A DNA stretch of 64,000 nt. It comes from Brasenia schreberi. Its lineage: Eukaryota > Streptophyta > Magnoliopsida > Nymphaeales > Cabombaceae. The translations under genes and the position numbers were made by a program. Location of the stretch: contig JAYKKT010000091.1 in NCBI GenBank assembly GCA_036023115.1, forward strand, positions 35,335,001 to 35,399,000, read 5' to 3'. The notes below the pieces were generated by a model. The model searched no databases. It had not been told where the DNA came from and worked only from the letters and a program-made list of their open reading frames with translations. Shown here piece by piece: positions 28,677 through 63,299 of the stretch (position 1 is its first letter; every line of letters starts with the position of its first letter).

Positions 28677-30530
28677 ACTGTCACACCCGCCCGAGTCGAG
28701 ACCACGACCCCGCCCGAGCCGATGCCACGTGGCCGCTTCTCGCACGGGCGTGATGGTGAGCAGTAACCAAAGACCATACTAATTAAATGCAACCTCAAGA
28801 AATATCTAACTGAAATAAATATCCATATCGAAGTTTTAAACAACACGTCCAAAAATAGTGCGGGCCCACTTAACAATAACCCTGAATAAAAGACTTTCTA
28901 AATCATTTGATACTTATCATACCATCTAAAATAAAAATGCAACTCTATCAAACTCCTACTCTGCTCCATGTGCTTTCGAAGTGCTAGCTTCGGGATGAGC
29001 TGTAAAACAATAGGGTGAGCTTCTATACATAGCTCAGTAGGGAGGTTAAACATCTTTAAACAGAAAACATACTAAAAGCATGCATAGTTCGCAACCATTT
29101 CATAGTAAAACACATTTATCTTGAAATCATGATCTCAAATTCATACGCATACACTCACACACACGCACACACATCATTAGTTTCGATAATTATAACCCAT
29201 ACTGTGTCTACCCCAAAGGCCACGGGAGTCGTCCGGCCCTCCCTAACGTGACCTCGATGACCCCGTCCACGACTATAACCACGCCGACTCTCACGGCAGA
29301 GTACCCGATAACACACCCTTTATTCGCCCCAAGTCGGATCGCCCGAGAAACCTTCAAGTCTCTAGAGACCCCACACAAACTACACAAGTATGGCTCATAC
29401 ATTCACACATCATTACATTTCTAAAACCAATTACAGTTCATCACATTTACAAATCATATCCAGATCCACGAATATCCAAAATCAAACTCATATCCACACA
29501 ATATTTAAACAACATTTAAATACCATGTTCATACAACACATGCATATCAAAACATGCTCTTTATTAAACAGTGTTATAAACATGTTCTATTTCAAAGGCA
29601 TATCAAATAACCCATAATTGCGAATAATATTTCACAAACGTCAATAAAACAATTATCTATCATGCACATTTAAATATATCTAAAATAGTAAAATCACTTT
29701 TAGCATGGTTCTGTAAAAGAATGCATAACCCTCTACTTGAAGGAGCGTTAAGATCCAGTTCCCAAGCCATTGGGTCACTCTTATCACCACCAAATCCTCC
29801 AATTTTAATCTCTAAACAATTACAAATGATTAAAATATTAGAACTTATTGAATTACAAGTCTAACGCAACAAACTGTATCCGAATCGGATCCCAAACTGG
29901 ATCGGTTTAAGCTATCTGAGATTCAAATTGATACCCAGATCCATATCTGATCCAAATGAGTGACACAATAGGTAGCTTGTGTCACTGTATCAACATAGAA
30001 CCTGTAACTACTGACACAGGTCTTATTCCTAACCCAGAAACCCATTTCAAGACACGACCCAAACTGGATATGTTTCGGACACAGAACCTGACACAGAACC
30101 TATTTTGACACAGAACTGGTTCTTAACACGTGGCACGAGGACACGACACAAACCAGTGTCGGTTCATGACAATTCAGATACAACACGATATGGAAATGAG
30201 GGATATGTCCAAAAGTTTTTTTTTTCCGACATCATCGTCGGTTTCCGGTGAATCACAACCATTTTTTGGCCAAATCGACGCCATTGCTTACCTACCCCAC
30301 CAAAATGCTTAGTTCTATCTCAAACCTCCAATCCAAGCCCAAAACGATGATTTTCAACAAGCTTTTCATCAAAAATTTGAAAAAAAATAAAAAATATGAA
30401 AAAAAACATTGAACTCACCGGATTCCGGCCAACTCTTCCTGTTTTCCGGCTAGTTCAAGGCTGCCCAGCTCCTTGGAAAAAGGCACTATGAAGGACCCTT
30501 TTTAAAGGCCCTTCAAATCCCCCCATTGGG
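28677..30530. repeat. Unclassified dispersed repeat
   Basis: Begins TACTGTCACACCCGCCCGAG and is more GC-rich and C-rich than its surroundings. It has blocks such as GGGTGAGCTTCTATACATAG and AGCTCAGTAGGGAGG that I associate with widespread plant repeats starting TGTNACACCC. No coding capacity and no terminal repeat was found. Class and right edge are uncertain. Confidence 0.35.
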
Positions 30531-33109
30531 CGTTTGTGCAGTAACGCTCAACGTTACAAATACAACTGCTATTATGAGGCGTCTAAAGTTGTTTTTCCTA
30601 GAACTCGTGAATCATAATCTTGATTAGTCAAATGAGCGTTCATATTGTTCTTCGTTCATAGCTTTCTATGACGCTGCAGCGAATACTGACACCTTGTGTT
30701 TGATCTTTGGCGAGGTCTGCATGACAAACATGCTGTTCTCAGGGAATGAACCCGAATTATCCAGCAAATGAAATAAGTACTGGGGAATATCCGCCATGAT
30801 TGAACTAATTCAACTGCTCGAATGTCTCACAGTGTGTGTGGCTTTCGGCATTAGAAATCACATTGCAGATATATGAGGAAAATGGTGAGTTTTCTTGAGC
30901 ATACTTCAAAGAGATCTCATAGTAGTTCAAACTCATCATCTTGTATTAGCTTGTTCATATATAGAGATTGTTCTTACTGTCAAACAGTAAAATCCTATCA
31001 TGTTGGTAAGTTCATATCCAGAAAATAAATAGCTTTCAGTATTATCATGTATATGTTTCTCATGTGCTGCTAAATCTACACTTTAGACTCCTTTCAGTCG
31101 TATGTCAAAAAAAAAACTTTTTGAGTTGCACCTTCTTCTTAAGCTGCCTTTCAACAGGTGACTAAGGAATACGGGTCTTCAGGCAGCCAACAAACCGAAC
31201 CAAACAGTAAGATGTGAACATTAACGGTTTGGTTTGGTTTGAAATGTTAAATTAGACTTGGTGGTGCTTCATATTTATTACTTGTTATACAATACAATCA
31301 TCATAACATAACAATGTATGGAACTATCTTTTCAAGAAAAAGTATGGATCTTGGTTGAGAACCAAACCGAAAGTGATGGTTTTGTTTTATGGGCAAAATG
31401 AATTTGTTCAATTCTTCGGTTTGGTTCGAGATTAAGGCTGGAACTAATCCAAAGGGACCACCTCCAATAAGGAAGTTGTGTTATGCCTTTGCAAGCACGG
31501 CCCCTGCAGTGCTATAAAGAGTGCCGAAGAAAATGAAAGCTGCTAAAATCAAGGGACAGGAAGAGAACAATGTCACATGAACCATAATTTTGATGAACCA
31601 GCAAGATGGAGCTTAGCTTGTTTATCAACTCAGTCCGATCATAGTTGTGCCTTGGGTACTAGAACTGTAGGCCTAGATCCGCATAGGCCAATAACTATAG
31701 TTGAGTGCTTGATTCATGAGTGGTATTGATGCTTTAGTTTTTGTGTAAGGTATCGACTAGTGTTACCTTCTAACGTTAACCAACCCTTCAATGAATACCT
31801 ACTATACAGAGTTGTGATTTTTATTAATATAACAGAAGCATGAACTTTTATACCTCTCAAAGATGTAAAAAATGAACACCACAAATACCAAAGCCTTAAA
31901 AGAGGTTTCCTTTATTGCAAGTGGTTGGACGATCAATACAAAACAGGAGGAGGAGTTCACGTGTCAACTTCACGGCCACACCCTCCATGAACCACCAAAA
32001 TGACCACACCCAGCTAGAGAGTCCTAGACTCCACCTAGCACTTCTCTTCAACACCCGGTCGAACCCTAGACTTAGCCTACACAACTCCCTTATATATAGA
32101 GGGAACTAATTGTATGGTTCCTAGAGTATAGCAGATTCAACCCAACTCCTTATCAGACTCCTATACTAAGTAATCAAGAATCAAGACTCCTAAGTGGATC
32201 CAACATGATCTGACCCATACAAGACACCACCCAACTCGAGCAACCATGCCAGACCCCAAGTCACTTGCAACTCAATCAAGAAACACAAAATACACAAGAT
32301 GAACCAAATATAATATTTTTATATAGAGTCGACTCTTATGCACGTCTCAATGAGCTGTCAATCTCGACCTTGTATCATGAGGTGGTGTAGGAACATGAGA
32401 GAGGAGGTACTTGAATTTTCGTGCAAAATTCTTCGGGTCCAGCTCCTTTAGTTCACCTTCCTTCTGGATCTAAAGTTTTTGTCTCAAATTGATCTTACAG
32501 AACCATAGTTTCATGTCTGCCATGAATTCTACATATGATAATAAAACGAACCCCACAAATGAAGGTCCAGTTTCTCAAGAACCGACTATCCTATACCTAC
32601 TTTTAGGATAGCCTTTTTTGCAGGCCATGTGCTAGCACTAGGTGTAAGCGAAAGCAAAAAGAGAGATTGTTTTTTCATTTAATTTTGTGAGGGGGAGAAA
32701 TGAGCTAAAATTTTGCAGCTGTGGACACATACATACATGTATAACATACAAAATCTATACATCCATACGTTTGCACGTGTGTGAGAGAGCATGCTAGCCC
32801 AATTACGATTAGACGACCTTAAATATCGTCGGCCAAGATCTCTATTCATAAAACAAAGATTGCATTAAGAAAATAATGTTTATTTTTATTTTTTTGCTCA
32901 AAAACTTTTTTTTATTTGTGGTCGTTTGAAATGCATTTTCTGACGTCAACAGATTGATATCGAAACTTTTGAATGACTGCTTCCAAAGTTCGCATCAATG
33001 CGTGATCTCTGACTCAGCTCATCCTAAATTGGCAAGCAACCCGAGAACAAACAATAGAGGTTAACTACACGAGAATGGACAGCCTCAGTTCGGTCTTTAC
33101 GAGCCCTAC
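30531..33109. other. Intergenic, no gene recognised
   Basis: Contains a GGTTTGGTTTGGTTT-like run near 31226 and short direct repeats. A minus-strand frame from about 30800 reads MADIPQYLFHLLDNSGS and then breaks after about 43 codons; it may be a gene relic but is not recognised. Frames at 31896-32109 on both strands are complementary and not believed. Confidence 0.35.
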
Positions 33110-33530
33110 GCGTAGGTGTGATGGAAAAGTAGAGAGTGCGCTTTTAGAAGTGATGGTGGTAGGTGGCGCCTGCAGGTGTTGGCAACAGGACTAAGTAAAT
33201 AGTATGAGAGATTTGGTGGTGCTGGTAGGTGATGCCATATGTGAAAATGATGAATAGTGGGGATGAGACTTTGAGTGGGCCATGCACGTCTACTGGTGGT
33301 GGTGGTGGATGGAAGTTGCACTTCGACAGGTAGCGTAGAGAGAGAGAGAGAGAGTTATTGGTAGTGAGGTGCCATTTAGTGGATGAGGTGGCTGGTGATA
33401 TAAAGTGACGTTAATGAGCCTTGGTGGTGGTGACGGGAATGATGGTGGTGCTTGTTAGACGATTTGGTTGGCGAAAGGAAAGAAATAATGGGACATGGTG
33501 TTGGTGGTGGTTGAACACGTTTGGAGGTTT
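33110..33530. repeat. GGT-rich low-complexity region
   Basis: Imperfect GGTGGT and GATGGTGGTAGGTGG repeats with a (GA)n run at about 33341-33353. Same type as 26620-26960. Open frames here are low complexity. Confidence 0.6.
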
Positions 33531-36500
33531 CACCGTACGGGGTCCAGACGAGTCGATTCATCCTCCCCACCCGAAGAAGCAAAACGATGGAACCTGTTGT
33601 TTTGGTCGACCCGAATGGATCCATTATTTCAGTAAACCCAAACCAATTCTGTCTCCAACTTCAAATGGATCTTTTGTATACAAAAATACGCAAGGGGTGA
33701 CTAAAATTTAGACCTGATGCAAAATCTGACCCGCTTAGTGGTAGACCAATATTAAAAACCGAACACAGGCACAACCCGACCAGAAGCACTTGGTGAACCC
33801 CTACAGACTAAAGTATAGATATAACTAAACTAAATTAAAGTTTTGCTGGCTGTTTTCTTTCACTAGCTAACGTGTTTAAACCTTACCGATTCAGATGACC
33901 TTATTGGCACAAAACCTAATTAACAGGTTGAGTTTGGGAATATATTTTGCACTGGATAAAAAAGTGAATCTTCGCTTCACTCAAGTACAACCCGACATAC
34001 ACCTGAACTTTGTTTACCCATCGGCGTGTAAACTTGAACATACCCCATACATGAATACTGTGCTGAATTGAGCTCCAGTTTCAATGACAGATCCGATTGT
34101 AAGCCTAGTGTTATTTCGGGTTGGAGATAAACACGAACCTTTTGGTTGTCTTCGTGTCAGCGGCTATGTTACCAGCATCGTCATGTTTCTCTCTTGCCAC
34201 CTTTCTCCGAAAGTGCAGGCAGAAATTTTCATCAAACTCTTCCATTTACTACTAAGAGGCTCCCCTCACCAGGTCATAAAATACAATAAATAGGAGAAGA
34301 CGGCTTACGCTGAAGCCATAACCAAGCCATACAGATTCAATTGTTTATGCATTTGACTGGCTAAACCAAAGTCGGTGAAAGCCTGAGCCACCTGCACGAC
34401 AGCTTACTAATCTGGCCCACTAGGCCCAAAGCTCACCTGGTTAGGCTGAATCAAGATGGAGAGGGCTGCACGGTACGAAGGCCAAGTTTCAGTGGACCAG
34501 CACAAAGTTTTAATTTATTAACAGATGAGGTCAAGCAACCTTTAGTGGTAGTTGTTAAACAATACAAAGTAGCGTTAAATGTGCAAACTCATCCACACTT
34601 AAATCTCAAATTTGTTTAAATAACTCCCCACTGTTTGATTGACAACCAACAATGAAAATTAAAAAGCAAAAGATAAGGTTTTAATTTTCTTACTTTGCAT
34701 ACAATGCAAATGATAAACTAAATACCTTTTGAAATCAGGTTTATGCTGTTGATCATGTGAATTTAAGCTTGTGTCAAAAAAAAATTCATACTCATTCATG
34801 CCCAAACATTCTTAAAGATTCATGTAGGAGTCTGCCTAACCCTATCTTGATAATCCAAAAAAAATCATTCTTAAAGATCTCAACTGTTCAAAATCAACCA
34901 TTGAGATTTGAATTAAAAGAATAAAAAGTTACTATTATACTTTCTACATTATACCTAATACTATTTTACTTTTATTTTTAAGATTTTCAAATTGTTGAAA
35001 TGTTTAAAGAGATTTAAGCAGCACATAGAGAGAGAGAGAGAGAGAGAAAGAGAGGATGATCTAAGGCAAGTTTAAAAGAGAAGCGTTTTGAAACCATATA
35101 TATATATATGGTTTGATGGTCAAGAATCGGGACCGACCGAGCTGCATCAAAAGGGACCATTAAGCCACCTTTAGTGACAAGCAAGCATGGCAGAAGCGGA
35201 GCAAAAAACCGACCGAGGATCGACCAGGTCCCTGCACCAGGCTCGTATTTTACTTGGAATTCAACCAAAAGTAAAAATATCTTTAAATCAAAGACATGAA
35301 AAAAGGACATGAAACAAACCTAAATTGGAAGCCGCAGTTACTTTTGTAGGCTACGGATGCATGCATGGCTACGAAAATCAGAGACGTTTGGATATCATCC
35401 TGGTCTTGAAGCACCTCTTTCTTATGAGTGTTGTACTGCGAGGTGCATCAGACGTGCACGATTTGTGGCTTTGTCACTATATCACCACCACATGAAGGCC
35501 TTGAAATGCTGCATTGGGAATCATTGGACATGGTGAAAACCAGACCCATGCACAGTTTCTGTGGAAATCTCTGTTCCAAATTTTCTCTGAATTAAGCAAT
35601 CTATGTCTGGAAATTCTTTGTTCATAACAAACAAAACCTTAGCCGCCAACAATCATACTGGAGAGAAACCCTAGAAACTGAAGGGCTTTTGATTGAGAAC
35701 AAAGACCGTGTATATGAAATGCAAGAGCAGTATGTTGGTTGACATGGATGTGATGACAGTTAAATGAAAACTTACAGATACCAAAAAAAGAGATATTGGA
35801 GATCAGTGTATTAGCAAAACAGGAGATCGAAGAAAATGTCAACACAGAATTAAGGAAAGATCCTCCAAATAGAGACATAAATCACATGTGCTTTATGACA
35901 AGATAAAACACAAATCTAACCACAAGTATCATAAAGAAAGGGTAACGGCACGAGCATCCGATACTCAATAATGAATATGCACATTAGATATTGAGGTGAA
36001 TCTTTGGTCATACAATAAAAGACTAGCTCTATAAGAAAAAAACTGGTGTACCACGAAACACATGTGGTTTAGACGTGTGGAGAGAAGGTAGATGGAGCCC
36101 ATATTCGAACTTATGAGAAACTAAGTGGTGAACGCTACAAAAAGGTTGAGGTTGGAAGAATGACATAAATCATGATCTTGCTTTTCACAAGTGTGAACAA
36201 AATCCAGGATACAATAGCGACAAAGAACCCATGTAGCTGACCTCACCTAGACTGTGAAAAGGTTTTGAAAATATCAAAATAAACAAAATCATCAACTAAG
36301 GTGGTACAAAGGCGCACAAGTAACCATCAACACAAAGACTTACCTCTAAAGTGAATCTTTTGATTCTCTAGGAATAAAGGCAGAAGAACTTAACCAGTTA
36401 CCCTCTGGACTGAAGGTATTGGCTGGTTAATGAGCTCAAACCTTGACAGAACCTACGTCTTCCATGAACCAAAGGAAGTAACTGAGAGATGTAAAGAAGA

Positions 36501-36876
36501 TGAAAAACCCACCGGTGGACCAGCCAAATGCAAAAGCAGCTCAGAAGCCTCTGATGTCAGAGATGGTTAGTCGAAAATTTGGTAGTACTTACCAGAAAGG
36601 TTTTTAGTATTACAGCTGCAGCTTCACAAAGCATCAAGTTAACAAGAAACGTAACATACGGTAAATCTTCTCGCTGAAGTAAAAGCTTTCTCAGGCAAAG
36701 AAGACTGTAGTCTCAATTGAGTACAAGTTGGTAAATGATCAATTTGGTTTCCGAGAATCAAGTAAAACATTACATAGAAAGAATACATCCATCCAAATAA
36801 AATGCACCAATGTGTCGTATTTGCGAAACAATTGCCTAAACAACAATACATTTGGATGGTGTCAGCTTGCAAACTG
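33531..36876. other. Intergenic and PABN 3' flank
   Basis: No gene is recognised. A perfect 24-bp palindrome built on AAACCATATA lies at 35091-35114. A (GA)n run lies at about 35028-35055. The part just below 36877 is presumably the PABN 3' UTR; its poly(A) site could not be placed. Confidence 0.4.
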
Positions 36877-58098
<21,222 letters not shown>

Positions 58099-58440
58099 TC
58101 TTCTCCGGCCTCGCTTCGCACACACACAAAGAGAGAGAGATAGAGCGTCTTGAGTTAATACAGAACCCTTTTCTTTCTGCCCTCGTGAGTCATATGCTCT
58201 TAGATACAACACGTGGCAATCCCTACCCGACCCTGCATCAGTAGGAGGCATAACCGACCCATTGCGAGGCGTTAGCACTCGTAACCGGTTTTGAACCGGG
58301 ACAAGAACCAGAACCGTTAAAATCAGACCCAAAACCGGAAAAGACCCGGTTCGATTCCAATTCCAGCTTCTTACGAAGCTGGAACCATACCAGAACTGGT
58401 AGCGGTAGTTTGGAAGAGTTGGTTCCATAAATTTTTAATA
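58099..58440 (-). promoter_or_regulatory. PABN 5' leader and promoter region
   Basis: The leader has a CT-rich run (minus strand, about 58145-58128) common in plant 5' UTRs. CACGTGGC at 58210-58217 is a G-box/ABRE-type site. A perfect hairpin CCAGCTTCTTACGAAGCTGG lies at 58363-58382. AACCGG-rich sequence at 58275-58360 is low complexity. The start site is unknown. Confidence 0.4.
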
Positions 58441-58697
58441 TTTTTTGGTCAAAATTAAATGTTTTAAAAAAAAAATCTGTTCCACATGATTTAGGACCTA
58501 AATTGAAACTGGAATCTGTGGATTCAAACTGGCATCAAAACCGATTGGATCCTGGTTCAATTCTGATTCCTGGTTTTAAGTAAGCTGGAGCCAACAATTT
58601 GTAACCGGAGGTTTCGATTTACCCAGAACTGGTCATGTAAGCAAGGCATGGCATGACTCCTAAGCAGAACGGAATTGGGTTTGGATTAAAGGTGTTG

Positions 58698-58763
<66 letters not shown>

Positions 58764-60794
58764 CTTAGTAATTATACATATTCATTTATGCTCAAATATT
58801 TTGAAAGATCTCAACCACTTGATTGTTGAGATTAGTGTTTGAATTATGAATTAGAAAAAAAAGTAAAAAGTATACATAATACATTTATTGCACTAAGGTT
58901 TTGCTTTTTTAAAGATCTCAACTCTCAATAATCAACAGTCAAGATCCTTAAATAGATGTGAGCATCAATGAATTTGCACATGAACTGTGGTGTATATAGA
59001 TAGATAGATAGATAGACAAATAGATATTATTAATTAAAATTTTAAAAGAAAGTGTTATTTGTGTGGATTCAAGTGAGGTGGAACGAGTTCTACCAGGATG
59101 GATACTTGATGAGTAGAAAGTTTGATCCCAAGAACCACCTCTCAATACACCGAACAGAGGTGTTTTGAACTCGTAGCGTTTTTCACTTCCACTCTTTTAC
59201 TATAAAGAAGAACCTTTCTCAAGAAACAGCAGTTGATGCATATCTTATATGAGTGAAAGTCAGGTTGAACCAGTCTAGAGGCCTTTTAAGTAAAGCAAGT
59301 GGATCTTATGAGGCCCAAGCCAGTTAGATTGGGTCGGTTTGGACTGGACCTAATAGGTCAAGCAGGTCCCTTATTGGTCCTACAATTGGCTGAAATCGGA
59401 TCCAGGAACCCTGCAGTTCTGCTTTGGTTCCACCTATTGAGGAACTGAATGAGAACCGAGCATCCAGCAGTATCGAGAGTCCAGGATCAGAAGTTTTCTG
59501 GTAATCTTTTCTTTCTATTTATACGCATAGCCTTCTTTTATGATATTTATAAGCCATTCCCTCCCTCTCTCTCTCTCTCCCACGTGTGTATGCAAGTCAA
59601 ATGAAACAAGCCAATAAATTCATTCAATCTTGTCGGATCTCTTTACTATTTCATGTGTTATCGTCTTCTTCGCAGCTGTACAACGCATACCCTTCTTTGC
59701 AACTAGACAACACATACTCTTATAAATCTCGACGAAAGAAAAATCAAGAGAAAAACAAAATCAATGACAACATACAAAAATTAAAAAAATTAAAAAACAA
59801 CGTCAAGTTCCCAGCGCAAGAGGCATCACATATGTATCTCCTTGATGAGGGTCGTATCCCCTACCAATAGAGAGACATAAATGAGACCCATCTCTCTTAT
59901 TGGGAATAAGTGCCTCTGTCATGTCTCCAGTCGGAAACTTGATGTCATTTTGTTTGTGTTGATTCCAATCGAAAATGAGATCAACCCTTCAAATAAAAAA
60001 ACTAAAAGTATATCAAATCAAAGAAATACCTCCGCCAAATCACTGAAACGCTCTTTGAATCGGTTTCATTCCTTCTTTTTCTTCTTCTTGTTCTGCCTTC
60101 TTTTTAATTTTTCTTCTTTTTTAAGACGAATTCAAAGTACTACGGATGATAGATGATTCATTACTGTACATTTGATGGAGCTTTGAGTTGTGGGTTTCTG
60201 AAAAAATGATGTGGGATGATCAATGGTAAAATGAGAACCTACAGAGAGAGAGTTTCATGTAGAAAGCAGGATAATTTTTGAATTTTAATATAGTTAAAAT
60301 CAGAATCATGATAAAAAAAGAAGATGTATAGATAGTAAAAAGAGCGTGCATGTATCAATTCTAACTATGAACTCGCACTCAAAGTGAGTGTAAGCTCAAC
60401 TGACAGCATGCTCAACTCACAAGGTGCAGGTGGCGAGTTAACTGGCATGCAGTACCACAATGCATATGGATCTGAAACTAGTTAACTGGAATGAACTTAC
60501 GCTAATGCCATTTTGCAAGTTCACCAAATTAAGGATGGCAATAATAATCTGAGGATTCCAATAATTATATTATTAACTTCTTTACTTCGGTTTTTTGTAT
60601 TTAAATAGATAACGTATCTTGTTCATCGATTTTTCTGAATGTCCTCTACATGCATTAACATGCAAATTGTCTTCTCTATCAATAAATCGAGGGTTTCATT
60701 TGCAATTACGGTGGGCTCCCTTTGACTAAAAAAGTTTGATGGTCTCTTGCTTGCCCTCTCTCTGGTTTGTGTGAGAGTCTGCCTATGCACAATC
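58441..60794. other. Intergenic, no gene recognised
   Basis: CTGGTTC/AACCGG-rich sequence runs to about 58640. A (TA)n tract is at 58699-58762 and a (TAGA)n run near 58997-59015. Open frames at 59586-60156 are A-rich, low complexity and unsupported. Confidence 0.45.
58699..58762. repeat. (TA)n microsatellite
   Basis: About 32 TA dinucleotides without interruption. Confidence 0.95.
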
Positions 60795-60960
60795 ACATGT
60801 GCGTGCATAAGAGAGAGAGGTGAGAGAGAGAGAGGTCTGTCTTATGGTGTCAGTTGACACCATTGATCCAAATTTAAACATGTGCGTGCATAAGAGAGAG
60901 AGGTGAGAGAGAGAGAGGTCTGTCTTATGGTGTCAGTTGACACCATTGATCCAAATTTAA
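60795..60960 (+). repeat. Perfect 83-bp tandem duplication
   Basis: 60795-60877 and 60878-60960 are identical by eye. Each unit holds GA runs and the near-perfect palindrome ATGGTGTCAGTTGACACCAT (9-bp arms, 2-base centre). Confidence 0.93.
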
Positions 60961-61339
60961 ATTTGTAGACATGAAAATGATCCAAAATATCACTTGGTGC
61001 ACCCAAGTAAATTCCATGTCATCTTTGAATGTGGACTTTGGTTTCAAACCGTGATTTGAATAGTCTGTGTATGCATACTATATAAAATTTCATCTAAAAG
61101 ATCTTGCTCAGACCTTCAAGGAAGCAGCCGATGAGAAGAATACACAGTTTACATAGGAAAAGCATCCCTACTACTCCCTCTCTCTCTCTCTCTCTCTGAC
61201 ACAAAAAGAAAAAGAACAAATAGCAGCCGCAGCAGCAAAAAAAGCCTCAGAAAGCCAAGCATCTTTTCTTCTCATCTAGCAGCACCATAAAAGATCATCT
61301 AATAGAGAATGGAGTGAAACGACCTGATCCTTCTTTTCC

Positions 61340-61567
61340 TCAACCTCTCAGTGCAAATGCTAGATCTAGAGACTCTGAAGCATTGTGTCTAGGATCACAA
61401 TGTATATGGCATCCGGAGTTCAAGTCAACATAAGTTATGGTTTTTGATCCCTCAGCGCACTCCGTAACATTCTGCCCAGTCATTTCTGAATGCACTCCTC
61501 CTGGTGTCCTCTTGCTGATGTTCATCAAAGAAAGCTCGGAGCTCAGAGTACAAACAAAAACACCATT
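61340..61567 (-). other. Exon-like open frame, unrecognised
   Basis: A minus-strand open frame includes [18 protein letters not shown], then [20 protein letters not shown], ending at a stop at 61340. Composition is mixed and protein-like, with three Cys. No family is recognised. It could be the last exon of a gene with the open frame at 61622-61840, or a small peptide gene. Confidence 0.25.
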
Positions 61568-61621
61568 GAAAGTTTAGAGATGACAAGCTGAAGGAAGAGG
61601 AAGTAGACTAAGACCTAGCTC

Positions 61622-61840
61622 TTAGAAACCACAGCAACTGGTACTTTCATTATCATCATTTCTTACCCTCATTCTGAGAGAAATAGAAAAAAGATGCTTA
61701 ACTTTTGCATCAAAGGACTGAATTTTGAAGCCAGATGGTGCCTTAATTGTGTTATCATACATGGGATCACTGACCCAGGTAACAATGAGTCCTGCCCGCA
61801 CTACAGCTTGGATCGAACGGGGAAACTTGATACATATTTT
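61622..61840 (-). other. Exon-like open frame, unrecognised
   Basis: After a GGGGGCAG acceptor-like site the minus strand reads open for 72 codons: [49 protein letters not shown], to a TAA at 61622. A GTAAGA donor at 61666 would allow splicing to the frame below. It has real-protein character but no recognised family. Nothing matching is seen upstream, where a Copia LTR starts at 61950, so any gene here would be truncated. Confidence 0.3.
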
Positions 61841-61949
61841 CTGCCCCCATGCTAGTGATTATTTTATTATCGTTCTCATGCGTGGATTGTCAACGAGGAT
61901 TTAGAATCTCCCAAAGTTGTACGGGATCCCTTTCGTTTCATCTTATTAT

Positions 61950-62823
61950 TGTTGGGAGGAACCATATATATATATATATATAATAAAATAATATGCAACA
62001 AATGTAAACATGCCCCAATCATAAACAACAGCCACATGTCCAAAATAAGTTATAATAAGTCGTATGGAAAACAAAAGCAAAAGTAGAAATAAAAAACCTA
62101 TCTATGTGAGTCACCCTTGTGGACTTCTCTTAGAGAAATTAGCGTCATGCTACGAGTACGTACGGATACATGTGCCTTCTTCCCAAGATAAAATCAACAT
62201 ACAACTCAAAGATCATGTACTTAGCTTCGAGTCAACTTTGACCAACACATCAGTCGCCTATGACTGGATAATGAGGGTTCTGAAAAACGTCACACGTAGA
62301 AGGAATGCAGGGAACTAAGAGAGGAGAGAGTGTAGAAAGAAAAATATCTTGGATTAGGAGCCCTAATACCCTATTTATAGTGCGCGTGATAGATCACGAA
62401 TCCCAAATCTGATTTAACCATCGTGACTATTAAGGTTTATAACCGTTCCCACTCCATAATTGTTCTCACGTGCACTCTTGACCGTTAGATTAAAAAAAAT
62501 TATTGCAAAAAGATAGACCGAAGGCCGAAGAAAATTCTCAAACCCAAACACAAGCCCAAGTTTGTCCCGGTGCATGTGTGTGGTCTAGCATATCCTCTCC
62601 AAACTTTTTGAATTAAGGTTTATTAGCTATCAACTATATAAAAAGACATGTGGGTTTTGTTATGTTTTTCGATATGGGACTAAACTTTGTCTTCTCTTGG
62701 TTATCAGATGCACAAGTCCCTCATATGTGACTTTTTTATACTTTAGGACTTTTATTATATCATTTAAAAATTTAGGGATACCAACATGAATTAAATGTTA
62801 TTAATGCACATTAAATCTAACAA
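61950..62823 (-). repeat. 3' LTR of a Copia element
   Basis: On the minus strand it starts TGTTAGATTTAATG right after a TTGTGGGGAT polypurine-like tract (62824-62833), and probably ends CCCAACA at 61950, so the termini TGTT and AACA are inverted. CTATAAATAG at 62380-62371 is a good TATA box. The end at 61950 is inferred; the 5' LTR is outside the window. The plus-strand open frame at 62064-62318 is a chance frame in it. Confidence 0.65.
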
Positions 62824-63299
62824 TCCCCACAAAGTCCTCAAGTTTAAAAGTACCCTTTTAACATAACCATCATACTATGTTTTCAGTAATGGTACCTTTC
62901 GATTTCAACCATTACCTAAGTTATCCAATATTACCCTTATAGGAAACAGGTGAACATACGTCAACCTTAGGTGTAAAAATGTCTATTGGTAACAACATAA
63001 TAAAAGGTTATGGCGTGATCTATAGGGATGATACATTATTGGTCATGCATCCATATCTTTTATCATGATTGACTTAAGGGAACAATCTAATTCCTCTATT
63101 GCGGTCACACAATGTCAAAGTTGGTCATCTCAAATGATGTACTGCTAGCATCCTGTCCTAAGACTTAATCCTATTCATAAAATAATCTCTTCCTAAACTT
63201 ATAGTCATGACACTTTAGGTTTATATGGAGATAGACACACCAATACTAAAAGTATCACATAATACAAAGTGTCATCTTATTCACCCAACAACTTGTTAC

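Noticed and set aside
62064..62318. 84-codon plus-strand frame
   Set aside because: Lies within the Copia LTR, antisense to it, and has no domain.
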